From contig NZ_SDKD01000002.1 in assembly GCF_004521915.1 (NCBI RefSeq), positions 124,862 through 188,861 on the forward strand: a DNA stretch of 64,000 nucleotides. The letters are read 5' to 3'. This document shows, in pieces, positions 53,122 through 62,247 of this stretch. The translations under genes were made by a program, and so were the position numbers. The DNA is from Brevibacillus migulae (GTDB lineage: Bacteria > Bacillota > Bacilli > Brevibacillales > Brevibacillaceae). A model generated the notes under the pieces. The model was not told the DNA's origin. It saw only the letters and a list, made by a program, of their open reading frames with translations, and ran no database searches. Numbering within the stretch: the stretch's first letter is position 1; each line of letters starts with the position of its first letter.

Positions 53122-54180
53122 ATGCGTTACGTCAGTATTGAAGATATAGAACCAGGTGATATACTAGCTCGCAGCATTTATACCAGTGATGGACTAACCC
53201 TCTTGCAAGCTGATATGCAACTGACTGTAGGCATGATCAACAAGCTGCGGCGTTTTGGCGTGACTATGGTCAGCATCAAGGATCCACTGCTCCAGGATGT
53301 GAAAATGGAGGATGTGATCCAGGAGACGACACGCAAAGAAGCGATTGCCAATCTGTCCGCAGCGATGAATTGTGTGCAGACGGGAAAAGGAGTCGATCTG
53401 CGCGGGGTACAGAAATCCGTCAATCAAATTATTGATGAGACACTGAAAAACCGCCGTGTTTTGTTGAATATTTCGGATATCCGGACCAATGACAATCAAT
53501 TGTTTATTCACTCGCTCAATGTATGCATGATGGCCACCGTCATGGGTATCGCATTGGGTTACAATACCCAGCAGTTGAAGGAATTATCAATCGGTGCCTT
53601 GCTCCATGATATCGGAAAAGTAGCGAAGGATACCGATATCGCATCCAGCAATCCAGGGCAGTCGGATCACCATGCGTGGAAGGGCTTTAATATTTTGCGC
53701 AAAAAACATGAAATGAGCATTGTCTCTGCCCATGTCGCCCTGCAGCATCATGAATGGGTGAATGGCATGGGAGAACCGCGGGGCTTAACGGGGGACGAGA
53801 TCCATGATTTTGGAAAAATTGTGGCGATCGCCAATATGTACGATAACCTCATTTCTCCGTTCTCGCATGAGGAAGAAACATGCCATCCGTATGAGGCGTG
53901 TGAGAGAATTATGGCGTTGGCCGAGAAACGATTCGACCATAAAATGGTGATTCAGTTTTTACGGACGATTGCGACGTACCCGACGGGCTCCTCTTTGCGG
54001 CTGAGCACAGGCGAGGTAGGTGTCGTGATTGAGCAAAACAGGGGGCTGCCATCTCGTCCGGTCGTCCGGATCATAAAAAAAGAAAAAGGCGGCCGCGGCA
54101 GCCTGGATAGCGACCATGAAATCCATGACGTGGACTTAAGCGAGGCGCCTACCGTTTTCATCACGGGTGTGTTGAGCTAA
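53122..54180 (+). CDS. HD-GYP-type phosphodiesterase-like protein with altered GYP motif
   Basis: A 352-residue protein with an HD-GYP-type domain (about residues 120-300). The HD pair is His162-Asp163 in LLHDIGK; the next metal ligands are HH and E (residues 209-211). The signature following them reads NGMGEP (214-219), so the canonical GYP Tyr is Glu and DG is NG. Most HD-GYP enzymes degrade cyclic di-GMP or cGAMP; with these changes activity is uncertain. The N-terminal about 100 residues are a short extension of unknown function. The ribosome binding site is CTGGAGGAAAA. Confidence 0.9.
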   Translation: MRYVSIEDIEPGDILARSIYTSDGLTLLQADMQLTVGMINKLRRFGVTMVSIKDPLLQDVKMEDVIQETTRKEAIANLSAAMNCVQTGKGVDLRGVQKSVNQIIDETLKNRRVLLNISDIRTNDNQLFIHSLNVCMMATVMGIALGYNTQQLKELSIGALLHDIGKVAKDTDIASSNPGQSDHHAWKGFNILRKKHEMSIVSAHVALQHHEWVNGMGEPRGLTGDEIHDFGKIVAIANMYDNLISPFSHEEETCHPYEACERIMALAEKRFDHKMVIQFLRTIATYPTGSSLRLSTGEVGVVIEQNRGLPSRPVVRIIKKEKGGRGSLDSDHEIHDVDLSEAPTVFITGVLS

Positions 54181-54196
54181 ATCGAATAGAGAGCAA

Positions 54197-54239
54197 GCGG
54201 GCAGCGTGTGGAAGACTATCACACCGCCCGCTTTTTTTC
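54197..54239 (+). terminator. terminator of the HD-GYP gene
   Basis: GCGGGC pairs with GCCCGC, with GTGTG/CACAC inside, followed by TTTTTTT. Confidence 0.92.
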
Positions 54240-54354
54240 ATGATCGAATCGTTCGCACACAGCAGGAATCAAACAGAAGGAAATGGAAGAATTATACACT
54301 GGTGATGGCGGCCTCGGGCAAACAGATTCATCATGATGAAGGGGATGTGGAGAA

Positions 54355-55503
54355 GTGAATAGACAGAACAATCCAAAAGTGAGAATCATCAAAGAAGAAA
54401 TCTTATCGGACAACTGGTATGTGCTGAAAAAAGTGTCCTATGAATACCAAAGAAATGATGGCGTAAGGGAGACACATGCCCGTGAAGCGTACGATCGCGG
54501 CAACGGAGCCACGATCCTGCTTTATAATCGGGAAAAACAGACCGTAGTGCTGACGAAGCAATTTCGCATGCCCACATATCTGAACGGCAATGAGACCGGA
54601 ATGCTGATTGAAACGTGTGCGGGCTTGCTGGACGACGAGGATCCGGAAGTGAGAATCCGCCGGGAAACCGAGGAAGAAACGGGTTATCTTGTTGATCAGG
54701 TTGTCAAAGTAGGCGAGGCCTACATGTCACCGGGTTCGGTCACGGAGATTTTGCATTTTTATATCGCGGAATACACTCCAAACATGCTGGTGGGGGAAGG
54801 CGGCGGGTTGGCCGAGGAGCAGGAATATATCGAGGTGCTGGAGCTGCCGTTTGCGGAGGCGCTCGGCATGATCCAAAGCGGTGAAATCCGTGATGCAAAA
54901 ACAATCTTGCTGCTGCAGTATGCGCAAATCCATGGACTGCTGAAACCCGCTGGCAAGCCATTGCACATCATGATCGCCGGACCTCATCGTTTGGGAACGG
55001 GCGATGACCCGCAGCTTTTATTGCGACGTACAGGTGTGGACGACCTGGATTATGTCCTGGCGCTAGAAGCCGAGGAAGAAAACAGACGGTTCATCATTCC
55101 GTGGGATCGGGAAAAGCACGAGCGTTCACTCCATGAGGGGGACATTGCTCACCTGATCATAGAGGACCAACAGCAGAATCGTCCGGTTGGATTTTGCATT
55201 CTGGCGGGACTAGACAACCCCAATCAAAGCATGGAACTGATGCGAATGGTTGTTGCTGAAAAAGGGAGAGGCGTGGGGAGAGAAGCACTGCGGCTCATCA
55301 AAAAGTGGGTATTTACAGAACGTCGAGCCAATCGGTTATGGCTGGATGTAAAAGTGGATAACGTTCGAGCGAAAAGCCTCTATGCGTCCGAAGGCTTTAC
55401 ACTGGAAGGGACACTTCGAGGGTGTGTGAAAAACGGTGAGACCTTTGAATCGCTGCATATCATGTCCATTTTGAAATCGGAATATGGGGAGTGGTCTTCA
55501 TGA
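54355..55503 (+). CDS. Nudix hydrolase-GNAT acetyltransferase fusion
   Basis: One uninterrupted 382-residue frame (GTG start). Residues 1-200 resemble NudK-type GDP-mannose/ADP-ribose pyrophosphatases: the Nudix box spans residues 89-111, ending RETEEETGY, with Ala in place of the first Gly, followed by [16 protein letters not shown]. Residues about 220-382 are a GNAT domain with the acetyl-CoA loop GRGVGREAL near 305 and [15 protein letters not shown]. The fusion is unusual; no frameshift is involved. It overlaps the next gene (another GNAT) by 4 nt. Substrates unknown. Confidence 0.9.
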   Translation: MNRQNNPKVRIIKEEILSDNWYVLKKVSYEYQRNDGVRETHAREAYDRGNGATILLYNREKQTVVLTKQFRMPTYLNGNETGMLIETCAGLLDDEDPEVRIRRETEEETGYLVDQVVKVGEAYMSPGSVTEILHFYIAEYTPNMLVGEGGGLAEEQEYIEVLELPFAEALGMIQSGEIRDAKTILLLQYAQIHGLLKPAGKPLHIMIAGPHRLGTGDDPQLLLRRTGVDDLDYVLALEAEEENRRFIIPWDREKHERSLHEGDIAHLIIEDQQQNRPVGFCILAGLDNPNQSMELMRMVVAEKGRGVGREALRLIKKWVFTERRANRLWLDVKVDNVRAKSLYASEGFTLEGTLRGCVKNGETFESLHIMSILKSEYGEWSS

Positions 55504-55955
55504 TGATAAAAATAGATGATTTGACGGGGCCCAAGGTAGCGGCATTCATCACGGAACATCTGGAAAGCTTGGCGCTGCTATCTCCTCCTGAGAGTAGACA
55601 TGCGCTCAATCTAGAGGGATTGAAAAAGCCGGAGGTTACTTTTTGGAGTGCGTGGGAACAAGATGAATTACTAGGCTGCGGGGCATTGAAAGAATTGGAT
55701 CCCGGTCATGGCGAAATTAAATCAATGCGGACTGCCACCGCACATTTGCGAAAAGGTGTCTCCAGGCGGATCCTTGCACACATCATGGAAGAAGCCAAGC
55801 GGCGAGGTTACAGGCGGATTAGTTTAGAAACCGGTCCGATGGATGCTTTCGAACCGGCCAGAAGACTGTATGAAAGCTTTGGCTTTCAATATTGTGGACC
55901 ATTCGCGGATTACAAAGAAGACCCGAACAGCGTATTTATGACAAAGGAATTATGA
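55500..55955 (+). CDS. GNAT N-acetyltransferase (YsnE-like)
   Basis: A 151-residue protein. ATG 55500 overlaps the stop of the fusion gene (ATGA) and follows GGGGAG. Features are [43 protein letters not shown], in which the acetyl-CoA loop is RKGVSRRIL, and [18 protein letters not shown] at the end. The B. subtilis YsnE family, implicated in IAA-related or small-molecule acetylation, has similar features. Coupled to the Nudix-GNAT gene, so a common substrate is plausible but unproven. Confidence 0.9.
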   Translation: MMIKIDDLTGPKVAAFITEHLESLALLSPPESRHALNLEGLKKPEVTFWSAWEQDELLGCGALKELDPGHGEIKSMRTATAHLRKGVSRRILAHIMEEAKRRGYRRISLETGPMDAFEPARRLYESFGFQYCGPFADYKEDPNSVFMTKEL

Positions 55956-55964
55956 AGAAAAGAG

Positions 55965-56010
55965 ACGGCAGCTATTCACTCGGAACTTCTGAGGGATAGC
56001 TGCCGTTTGA
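55965..56010 (+). terminator. hairpin after the GNAT operon
   Basis: ACGGCAGCTAT (55965-55975) pairs with ATAGCTGCCGT (55996-56006). Only TTGACATTTT follows, so efficiency may be moderate. Confidence 0.7.
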
Positions 56011-56117
56011 CATTTTACTTACAGCGACAAAAACCTATAAATAGGCTTCAAACTAGGGCAAGATGACTATCTATGCCATATTTTACTACTGTACCCACAC
56101 TTGAAGGAGGAGATCGA

Positions 56118-56522
56118 TTGTATCCTTATCAACCGCCTAGACGGCCACCTGGAGGAAGACCGCCTGGCCAACAACCGCCAAGACAACCGGGCTATTATCA
56201 ATGGACCGATCCGCAAGCGGAACAATTTTTGAACAGATATCAGGGAGGTTATATTCGGACCAGTATTCCTGGGTATGGACTAGTCGTAGCACAACTGCTC
56301 AGTTACGACCCGGCGACTGGATTAGTAGCATTAAATATTTTTAATGAAAGGGGATATCCAGAATATACGCAAGTTGACCGTAACGATTTGACTGGCCTAA
56401 CGTTCCTCGGCTGGGAAGAACCGCCTGAAATCAGACAGCGTCGCCGACGTGGCCGAAGACAGGGCGATAGCAGCTGGAACGACTGGAATTATGGCAGCCC
56501 GGGACCAGGTGGGTACCGATAA
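56118..56522 (+). CDS. proline-rich small protein of unknown function
   Basis: About 134 residues. TTG 56118 follows AAGGAGGAG, whereas the earlier in-frame ATG 56073 lacks a ribosome binding site. The N-terminus is Pro/Arg/Gly-rich (YPYQPPRRPPGGRPPGQQ), the middle is a compact predicted beta segment (SIPGYGLVVAQLLSYDPATG), and the end is Arg- and Gly-rich. No signal peptide. The composition suggests a spore- or cell-surface protein, but there is no direct evidence. Confidence 0.75.
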   Translation: MYPYQPPRRPPGGRPPGQQPPRQPGYYQWTDPQAEQFLNRYQGGYIRTSIPGYGLVVAQLLSYDPATGLVALNIFNERGYPEYTQVDRNDLTGLTFLGWEEPPEIRQRRRRGRRQGDSSWNDWNYGSPGPGGYR

Positions 56523-56626
56523 GCGGGCAACCACAAATACGCGGGAAGGGGATGGGCTAACCATCCCATGTTTACATAGATGGAGAATCTTTGTTATTTG
56601 TATTCAACCAATCGGCATAAGGTTCA

Positions 56627-57378
56627 TTACAGATGCGAACCGCCGCTTGCGTCCATACATTGCCCCGTGATCCAACGGCTTTCCGGAGAAGCTAGAAACG
56701 CTGCTATATCCGCAATATCTGCAGGCTCGCCCCAGCGTCCAAAGATTGAATACGCAGCGCCAAAATTCTTGGCATCCGGGTCCTCAAGCATAGCGGCATT
56801 CATATCCGTGGCGACAAATCCGGGCTGGATCGCATTGATCGTAATTCCGCGTGAGCCAAGCTGGGTGGATAGGGAGAGCGTCAGCGTGTTGATGGCGCCT
56901 TTCGTCATGCTATAGGCTGGTATGCCGGGCAGGGAAATTCGTGTCGTAGCAGAAGAGAGGTTGATAATCCGGCCTCCGTCTCGCAGGCGCGAGAGAGCTT
57001 GCTGAATGACGAAGAAGGGCGCCTTTACATTCACGCTCATAACAACATTTCTTCCGTGGTCTCTTCGATGGATGCGGGCAAGCCAATCCCTGTGAACTGA
57101 GAGAACGCACTGGGGATGCTCGTTTTGATATCTTGGTCAAGTGGAAGAACGTTTCTTTTCGAAGCGTTGGATGATGAATCACTCAGCTCCGCACCAATGG
57201 CAAACGCTGCTCCTCCTTTTTGCTCAATCTCCTTTACGACTTGCTCGGCAGCTTGCTGGTTTCTGCCATAATGAACAGCAACCAAAGCCCCTTCCGCCGC
57301 GAAGCGCAAAGCGATGCCCCGTCCAATCCCTCTGCTTGCTCCTGTAACCAATGCAATCTTTCCACTTAATCTGGTCAT
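56627..57378 (-). pseudogene. decayed SDR-family oxidoreductase
   Basis: The N-terminal segment (57378-57037) has TGASRGIGRG and AVHYGRNQ but then loses the catalytic-core sequence: the family NNAG motif expected between SQF and GIGLPASIEETTEE is absent, probably from a small deletion. The frame ends with a stop near 57037. The C-terminal segment (57040-56627) is in another frame and starts MSVNVKAPFFVIQQAL, with the YSMTKGA Tyr-Lys pair and a normal C-terminus. The join near 57040 fits a short deletion. A two-gene arrangement is unlikely, since neither half is a complete SDR. Confidence 0.85.
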
Positions 57379-57442
57379 GTTCTTAACACTCCTCTACTGG
57401 TTTGTTTTCCATATTGCCACAGGAGGAGTTTTGAAATGTTGC

Positions 57443-58084
57443 TCATCGATTCGATATGCGTGTACTTGCATAAAAAATGGCATACGTACTGCACAAAAAC
57501 AGGGAGAATACGATGACAAAACTGGCAGCTTCATGGTGCTGCAGGATTGAGAAAACGTCCAGGATGATCTGCAAAGGCCGATCGACCAGATCCCAGCTGT
57601 TCCAACGCAAAAAACGACCCAAATACACACCGATGCCGCACAACCACAGGACGACGAAGGAAAACACCCAGCCCCAACCGTGATTGAACCGCTCCGCCAC
57701 GATATCTTGCAAAAGAAGCAGGGAAGAAAAGCCGAGAAAATAAGCCGTAACGGCACTGCTTAGAATGACGAGCAAGTCCAGATGAATCGGAGTGGACTCC
57801 TTGATTACGCTCAGATGAAGCAAATCGGTCAGCATGTAAGGCGCGTTGGGGAGAAAGAATAGCCAGATCGCGCCTGGAATCAGCAACCAAAGCCGGTGAC
57901 GTTTTGAGGAGTGGACCCTCCAATGAATGAACCACGCGGCCCAAAACGGGATCCAGGCAAGAAACAAATTGGGGAAGAACAGCCAGAAGTACGTGATCGT
58001 GCCGGACATATGATACCGATAGGCCAGTAAACAGCCGCTCAGAATGGTGGCGAACAGCAGTGCGATAAACAGTTTTTTTACCAT
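57443..58084 (-). CDS. DUF1361-family polytopic membrane protein
   Basis: A 213-residue protein with about six transmembrane segments and the family blocks FPNLFLAWIPFWAAW, FLPNAPYMLTDLLHL and GVYLGRFLRWNSWDL. Function unknown in the family. It is transcribed away from the endonuclease IV homologue; the ribosome binding site GAGAGGAG precedes ATG 58084. A single-gene unit. Confidence 0.92.
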   Translation of the reverse strand: MVKKLFIALLFATILSGCLLAYRYHMSGTITYFWLFFPNLFLAWIPFWAAWFIHWRVHSSKRHRLWLLIPGAIWLFFLPNAPYMLTDLLHLSVIKESTPIHLDLLVILSSAVTAYFLGFSSLLLLQDIVAERFNHGWGWVFSFVVLWLCGIGVYLGRFLRWNSWDLVDRPLQIILDVFSILQHHEAASFVIVFSLFLCSTYAIFYASTRISNR

Positions 58085-58175
58085 GCTTCTACTCCTCTCT
58101 ATCCAGAAACTAGCATATCACAAGGGGAATTGGAAAAACTATCCTGAAAAGAGCTGCGGATAGGAGAGGGTGCTG

Positions 58176-59033
58176 ATGAAGATCGGTTGCCATGTAAGCA
58201 TACGTTCCGGTTTTGCCGGAGCGGCTAGAGCAGCATGGGAGATGGGAGCAAGCTCGTTTCAATATTTCCCCAAAAATCCCCGGAGCCTGGCTGTAAAAGC
58301 ATTTGATCACAGGGATGCAGCAGCCTGCAAACAATTTTGCGAAAAAAACGGTATCGTATCGATCGCGCATACCCCGTACCCGACCAATCTGTCCGTAGAT
58401 GATCCGGACCTGTATCAGGCAACGGTTCGCTCTGTGATCAATGATTTGGAAATCGCGAATGCCTGCGGTTCCATCGGACTGGTCGTCCATTTCGGGCAAT
58501 ACAAGGGGAAGGTGGAGGATCCGTTATTTGGCTATAAGCAGATGATCCGGATGGTGAATGATATTTTGGGGCAATGGACGGGGGCTGCGCTGCTGTTGAT
58601 CGAAAACAATGCGGGGCAGGGCAATTCGATGGGAATGACCATCGAGGAGCTGGTGCAAATCCGACAATTGCTCGCACAGCCTGAAAGGGTCGGTTATTGT
58701 TTGGACACTTGTCATGCCTTTGCCAGCGGGATGTGGAACGGTACCGATTGGCAGCCTGTGGCCAGGAAAGCAAGGGAGCTTGGATTTTTGAAGCATGTGA
58801 AAGCAATTCATCTGAATGACTCGATGCATCCCACAGGTTCACGGCGTGACCGTCATGCCAACATTGGCAAGGGGCATATTCCGGAAGCGGCCTTTCAGGA
58901 AGTCTTCGAGACTCCCGAATTCCGGGAGCTCCCATGCGTATTGGAAACACCGCATCCGGCAGGGGAATCTCATCAAAAGGAAATTGCATGGGTAAAGGAG
59001 CGATTTATCGCAAATACAAAAGCGTCCCTATGA
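58176..59033 (+). CDS. nfo: endonuclease IV (deoxyribonuclease IV) family protein
   Basis: A 285-residue TIM-barrel AP endonuclease. ATG 58176 is preferred over GTG 58170 because AGGAG is 8 nt upstream. The trinuclear-zinc ligand positions of the family are visible: HTPY, VVHFG (Phe replacing the common Pro), IENNAG (Glu), CLDTCHA (Asp and His), IHLND (His), SRRDRHANIG (Asp and His) and LETPH (Glu). It cuts DNA at abasic sites. The 3' end overlaps the convergent thioesterase gene by 6 nt. Confidence 0.92.
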   Translation: MKIGCHVSIRSGFAGAARAAWEMGASSFQYFPKNPRSLAVKAFDHRDAAACKQFCEKNGIVSIAHTPYPTNLSVDDPDLYQATVRSVINDLEIANACGSIGLVVHFGQYKGKVEDPLFGYKQMIRMVNDILGQWTGAALLLIENNAGQGNSMGMTIEELVQIRQLLAQPERVGYCLDTCHAFASGMWNGTDWQPVARKARELGFLKHVKAIHLNDSMHPTGSRRDRHANIGKGHIPEAAFQEVFETPEFRELPCVLETPHPAGESHQKEIAWVKERFIANTKASL

Positions 59034-59549
59034 TTCCCAGGGACGCCGTGTGCCGAACATTTCGGCAAGCTGCCTGCTGTGTGATCGCCTTTTTTTCCGT
59101 GATTCCGCTCGCTCGGGTGCACTCTGGTGCAGAAACTTTTCTTCTTCCGTTTCCGGTATGATTTTCGGTACGGGGATCGGCTTCCCCTCTGGACCGAGTG
59201 CGACAAACGTCAGAAATGACGTGGCGCAAACCTTGCGTTCACCAGTATGCAGATCCTCCGCAAGCACTTTGACGAAGATCTCCATGGAGGTCTGATGCGT
59301 CCACGTCACAAAAGCTTCCAGCGACACTTCATCACCGACACGGATGGGGTGCAGGAAATCGACGGAATCGGTTGAGGCGGTCACGACGGGAAATTTGGCA
59401 TGCTTGGTGGCGGACAGCGAGGCCACATCGTCAATATGCGACATCAAGAGTCCGCCAAATAATGTGTTATGGATATTCGCGTCCGGGGGGAGTACGTGGC
59501 TGGCTTTGTATGTACGTGATTCGCGAACGTATCTCACTACGTCATTCAC
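59028..59549 (-). CDS. hotdog-fold acyl-CoA thioesterase (YkhA-like)
   Basis: A 173-residue protein with the family start ESRTYKASHVLPPDANIHNTLFGGLLMSHID, whose Asn/Asp-rich loop leads the hotdog helix, then PVVTASTDSVDFLHPIRVGDEV. It would hydrolyse acyl-CoA thioesters. The C-terminal about 40 residues are charged and contain SRKKRRSHSRQ, absent from the shorter relatives. The 3' ends overlap the nfo gene by 6 nt. Confidence 0.93.
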   Translation of the reverse strand: MNDVVRYVRESRTYKASHVLPPDANIHNTLFGGLLMSHIDDVASLSATKHAKFPVVTASTDSVDFLHPIRVGDEVSLEAFVTWTHQTSMEIFVKVLAEDLHTGERKVCATSFLTFVALGPEGKPIPVPKIIPETEEEKFLHQSAPERAESRKKRRSHSRQLAEMFGTRRPWES

Positions 59550-59711
59550 GAGAAAGACTCCTTTCTAATGCAGCGGGATTCAGAAAAAAGGGATCTAGAT
59601 GATTATTTCACCAAGCCGCGGCAGGTATTCGCTGCCGACTTACGGTGGCAAGAACAGGGGAAACATGGTAGAGTGGATAGCGTAAATCATCGAGGAAAAT
59701 GAGGGGAAGAC

Positions 59712-60113
59712 ATGAAGCGTACAATCAAAGTGACGATCGAGGATTTTTCCAAGATTGCCGAAAACCTGAACGAGCCTGGAGAGCTGGCTCTCTATGAAAA
59801 TGCGAACGGCAACGTGTTTGAAGCGGATATCGAGCATGATGGGTATGCAGTGGTTGACCTGCCCAATGATGAATACATCGAGCTTGCGCCGGCTGAATAT
59901 CAAGTGATGATGCTGGAATGGCAAAAAGCAGGGGAGCTTGCGGGACAAACCCTGGAAACCAAGTCGGATCCTGACAATGATAAAGCCTTGCTGTATCGTA
60001 CCGTCGACGGATCGGGCAATGAAGTGACAGCGCCGCAGTCGCTGCCAAAGGAATTGGTGAAGCAGTTGGCCGATGCGTGGTTCGCCAAAAGAAAAAGCGG
60101 AGTGTCTGAGTAA
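59712..60113 (+). CDS. 133-residue protein of unknown function
   Basis: An acidic soluble protein with start ATG after GAGGGGAAG. It has MKRTIKVTIEDFSKIAENL at the N-terminus and a C-terminal amphipathic helix (LPKELVKQLADAWFAKRK). No recognised domain. A bidirectional terminator overlaps its stop codon. Confidence 0.72.
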   Translation: MKRTIKVTIEDFSKIAENLNEPGELALYENANGNVFEADIEHDGYAVVDLPNDEYIELAPAEYQVMMLEWQKAGELAGQTLETKSDPDNDKALLYRTVDGSGNEVTAPQSLPKELVKQLADAWFAKRKSGVSE

Positions 60114-60131
60114 CCAGACATCCGCTTTTTT
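60096..60131. terminator. bidirectional terminator between 59712 gene and argS
   Basis: AGCGGAGTGTCT pairs with AGACATCCGCT around the stop codon of the plus gene, with TTTTTT on the plus side and a T-rich run on the minus side. Confidence 0.9.
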
Positions 60132-60157
60132 ACGTTTTGATTTTAGTTTCTTTGCTC

Positions 60158-61870
60158 TTACATTTCCTCTGGAGCCTTCAGACCGAGCAGACGCAAGCCT
60201 TCTTTCAGCACCACGACGACCGCCGCCACCAGATGCAGGCGCGCTTGCTTCAGTTCCGGCTCTTCTGCGAGAATGCGCACGTTGGCATAGAACTTATTGA
60301 ACGACTGCGCCAAATCGATCACGTATTTTCCGATCTGGGAAGGATCAAATTCTTCGCGTGCGCGGTCGATTACTTCAGGGAAGTGATTGAGCAAGGTAAT
60401 GACGGCCCATGCTTCCTTGCTGTCCAACGCGCCTTCCGCCCATGCTACATTACCGCCTGCGTATTCGCCTTTTCGCAGCAGCGAGCAAGCGCGAGCATGG
60501 GTATACTGCACGTATGGCCCGGTTTCCCCTTCAAAGGTCAGCATTTCTTCCCAGGAGAAGTTGATATCATTGAGACGGTAGTTTTTCAAGTCGTGGAAGA
60601 TGACCGCGCCGACGCCGACCTGACGTGCTACCTCTTCCTTATTCTCGAGGGTAGGATTTTTCTCCTCGATCACTTTTTGCACATCCGCAATCGCTTGCGA
60701 CAGCACTTCCTCCAGCAGGACGACTTTCCCTTTCCGGGTGGACATTTTCTTGCCGTCCTTCAGCATCATGCCAAATGGGATGTGATACATCTCCTTCGAC
60801 CATTCGTAGCCCATTTTTTCCAGCACTTTGTAAAGCTGCTGGAAGTGGAGGCGCTGCTCGTTGCCCACGACGTAGATCGCTTTGGCAAATTCGTAGTTCT
60901 CGTAGCGGTAGAGGGCTGCAGCCAAATCACGGGTAGCGTACAGCGTTGCGCCATCGGACTTTTTAATCAGGCACGGCGGCATGTCATATTCCTCGAGGGA
61001 AACCACTTGGGCGCCTTCCGATTCCGTGAGCAAGCCTTTCTCTTCCAAAAGAGCGACTACGCGATCCATCTTGTCATTATAAAAAGCTTCCCCATTGAAG
61101 GAATCAAAGGACACGTTCATCAGCTCATAAATCTTCATGAACTCTTTCAAGGATTCATCACGGAACCATTGCCAGAGATGTTTGGCTTCCTCATCGCCAT
61201 CCTCCAGCTTTTTGAACCATTCACGCCCTTGATCTTCCAGGGAAGGATCTTTTTCCGCTTCTTCATGGAAACGAATATAGAGAGCCAGCAGTTCTTTAAT
61301 GGGTTCTGCTTTGACTTTTGCTTCGTCTCCCCAGAGCTTGTACGCGACGATCAGCTTCCCGAATTGCGTGCCCCAGTCACCAAGGTGGTTGATGCGTACC
61401 GGCTGATAGCCATGCTTTTCCATGATGTTGGCGATCGCGTTTCCGATAACGGTTGAGCGCAGATGCCCCATGGAGAAAGGCTTGGCGATATTGGGAGAAG
61501 AGAGGTCGATCGGTACCTTGCGACCTTCGCCTACGTTGCGGCTGCCGTATGTATTGCCTTGGGTGAGGATCGTCTCTACGACCTGTTGCGCGACAATGGC
61601 CTGATCCAAAAAGGCGTTGACATACGGGCCCATCGCTTTTACCTCGCGCAATGGCGCTCCCTGGATTTGTTCCGCCAGCTCCTGGGCAATTTGCGGAGGT
61701 GCTTTCCGCAGTGCTTTTGCTAATTGGAAGCAAGGAAAGGCAATATCCCCCATTGCCGGATTTGGTGGAGTCTCCAGCATGCTTTCTACTTTTTCCTGGT
61801 TGAATCCTTCGACACCCAGCGTATCGAGGACAGCCGTGATTTTCTCGGCTACTTGCTGCTTGTAACTCAT
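60158..61870 (-). CDS. argS: arginyl-tRNA synthetase
   Basis: A 570-residue class I synthetase charging tRNA-Arg. It has the HIGH-like motif FSMGHLRST, the SNIAKP-type block (DLSSPNIAKPFSMGH), and the KMSKS-like KKMSTRKG. The C-terminal DALR anticodon-binding domain ends LRLLGLKAPEEM. Start choice: AAAGG touches ATG 61882, so ATG 61870 (MSYKQQVAEK) is preferred. Controlled by the T-box leader at 61940-62206. Confidence 0.97.
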   Translation of the reverse strand: MSYKQQVAEKITAVLDTLGVEGFNQEKVESMLETPPNPAMGDIAFPCFQLAKALRKAPPQIAQELAEQIQGAPLREVKAMGPYVNAFLDQAIVAQQVVETILTQGNTYGSRNVGEGRKVPIDLSSPNIAKPFSMGHLRSTVIGNAIANIMEKHGYQPVRINHLGDWGTQFGKLIVAYKLWGDEAKVKAEPIKELLALYIRFHEEAEKDPSLEDQGREWFKKLEDGDEEAKHLWQWFRDESLKEFMKIYELMNVSFDSFNGEAFYNDKMDRVVALLEEKGLLTESEGAQVVSLEEYDMPPCLIKKSDGATLYATRDLAAALYRYENYEFAKAIYVVGNEQRLHFQQLYKVLEKMGYEWSKEMYHIPFGMMLKDGKKMSTRKGKVVLLEEVLSQAIADVQKVIEEKNPTLENKEEVARQVGVGAVIFHDLKNYRLNDINFSWEEMLTFEGETGPYVQYTHARACSLLRKGEYAGGNVAWAEGALDSKEAWAVITLLNHFPEVIDRAREEFDPSQIGKYVIDLAQSFNKFYANVRILAEEPELKQARLHLVAAVVVVLKEGLRLLGLKAPEEM

Positions 61871-61888
61871 TGGTTTGGTCATCCTTTC

Positions 61889-61928
61889 TGGTTAAAAAAA
61901 CTCGGCAACGACAAGTCTTTGGCGGAGC
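61889..61928 (-). repeat. dispersed ~40-bp element, copy 4
   Basis: GCTCCGCCAAAGACTTG, then GCCGAGTTTTTTTAACCA, located between the T-box terminator and the argS start. Closest to copy 3. Confidence 0.45.
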
Positions 61929-61939
61929 CTAAGTTGCAA

Positions 61940-62206
61940 AATAAAAACCCCTCATCTCTCCGATAGGGAAGAGACGAGAGGTATTGGTTACTCCCGCGGT
62001 GCCACTCTTCTTGCCCCGTGATTCCATGACACGGTGCCGCTTTTGCGAGCTGTAACGGGCTTACCCGGCTTGCCATACACAATCCTTTTGAAAAAGGAGC
62101 TTCCGGCTGCATCTACAAGGTGCGTTTCTCCTTGCTGATCTGCTCCGGGCTTCCACCATCCCCGGCTCGCTTTGGCTTCAACAGAAGGGTACTTTCCTTA
62201 TCGGCG
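61940..62206 (-). promoter_or_regulatory. T-box riboswitch of argS
   Basis: On the minus strand the T-box sequence AGAGTGGCACCGCGGG (62008-61993) is followed by a terminator stem, CCTCTCGTCTCT/AGAGATGAGGGG, and TTTTT (61982-61943). Stem I has the apical GCCGGGGATGGTGGAAGCCCGG. A candidate specifier codon in the loop is CGC (62124-62122), an arginine codon. Uncharged tRNA-Arg would favour the antiterminator and permit argS transcription. Confidence 0.92.
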
Positions 62207-62247
62207 ATTTGGCATTTATTATACCGGAGCGTGCAGGGGCTATGCAA

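Noticed and set aside
60137..61456. 439-residue plus-strand frame
   Set aside because: Antisense shadow of argS; codon bias of the real gene keeps the opposite frame open.
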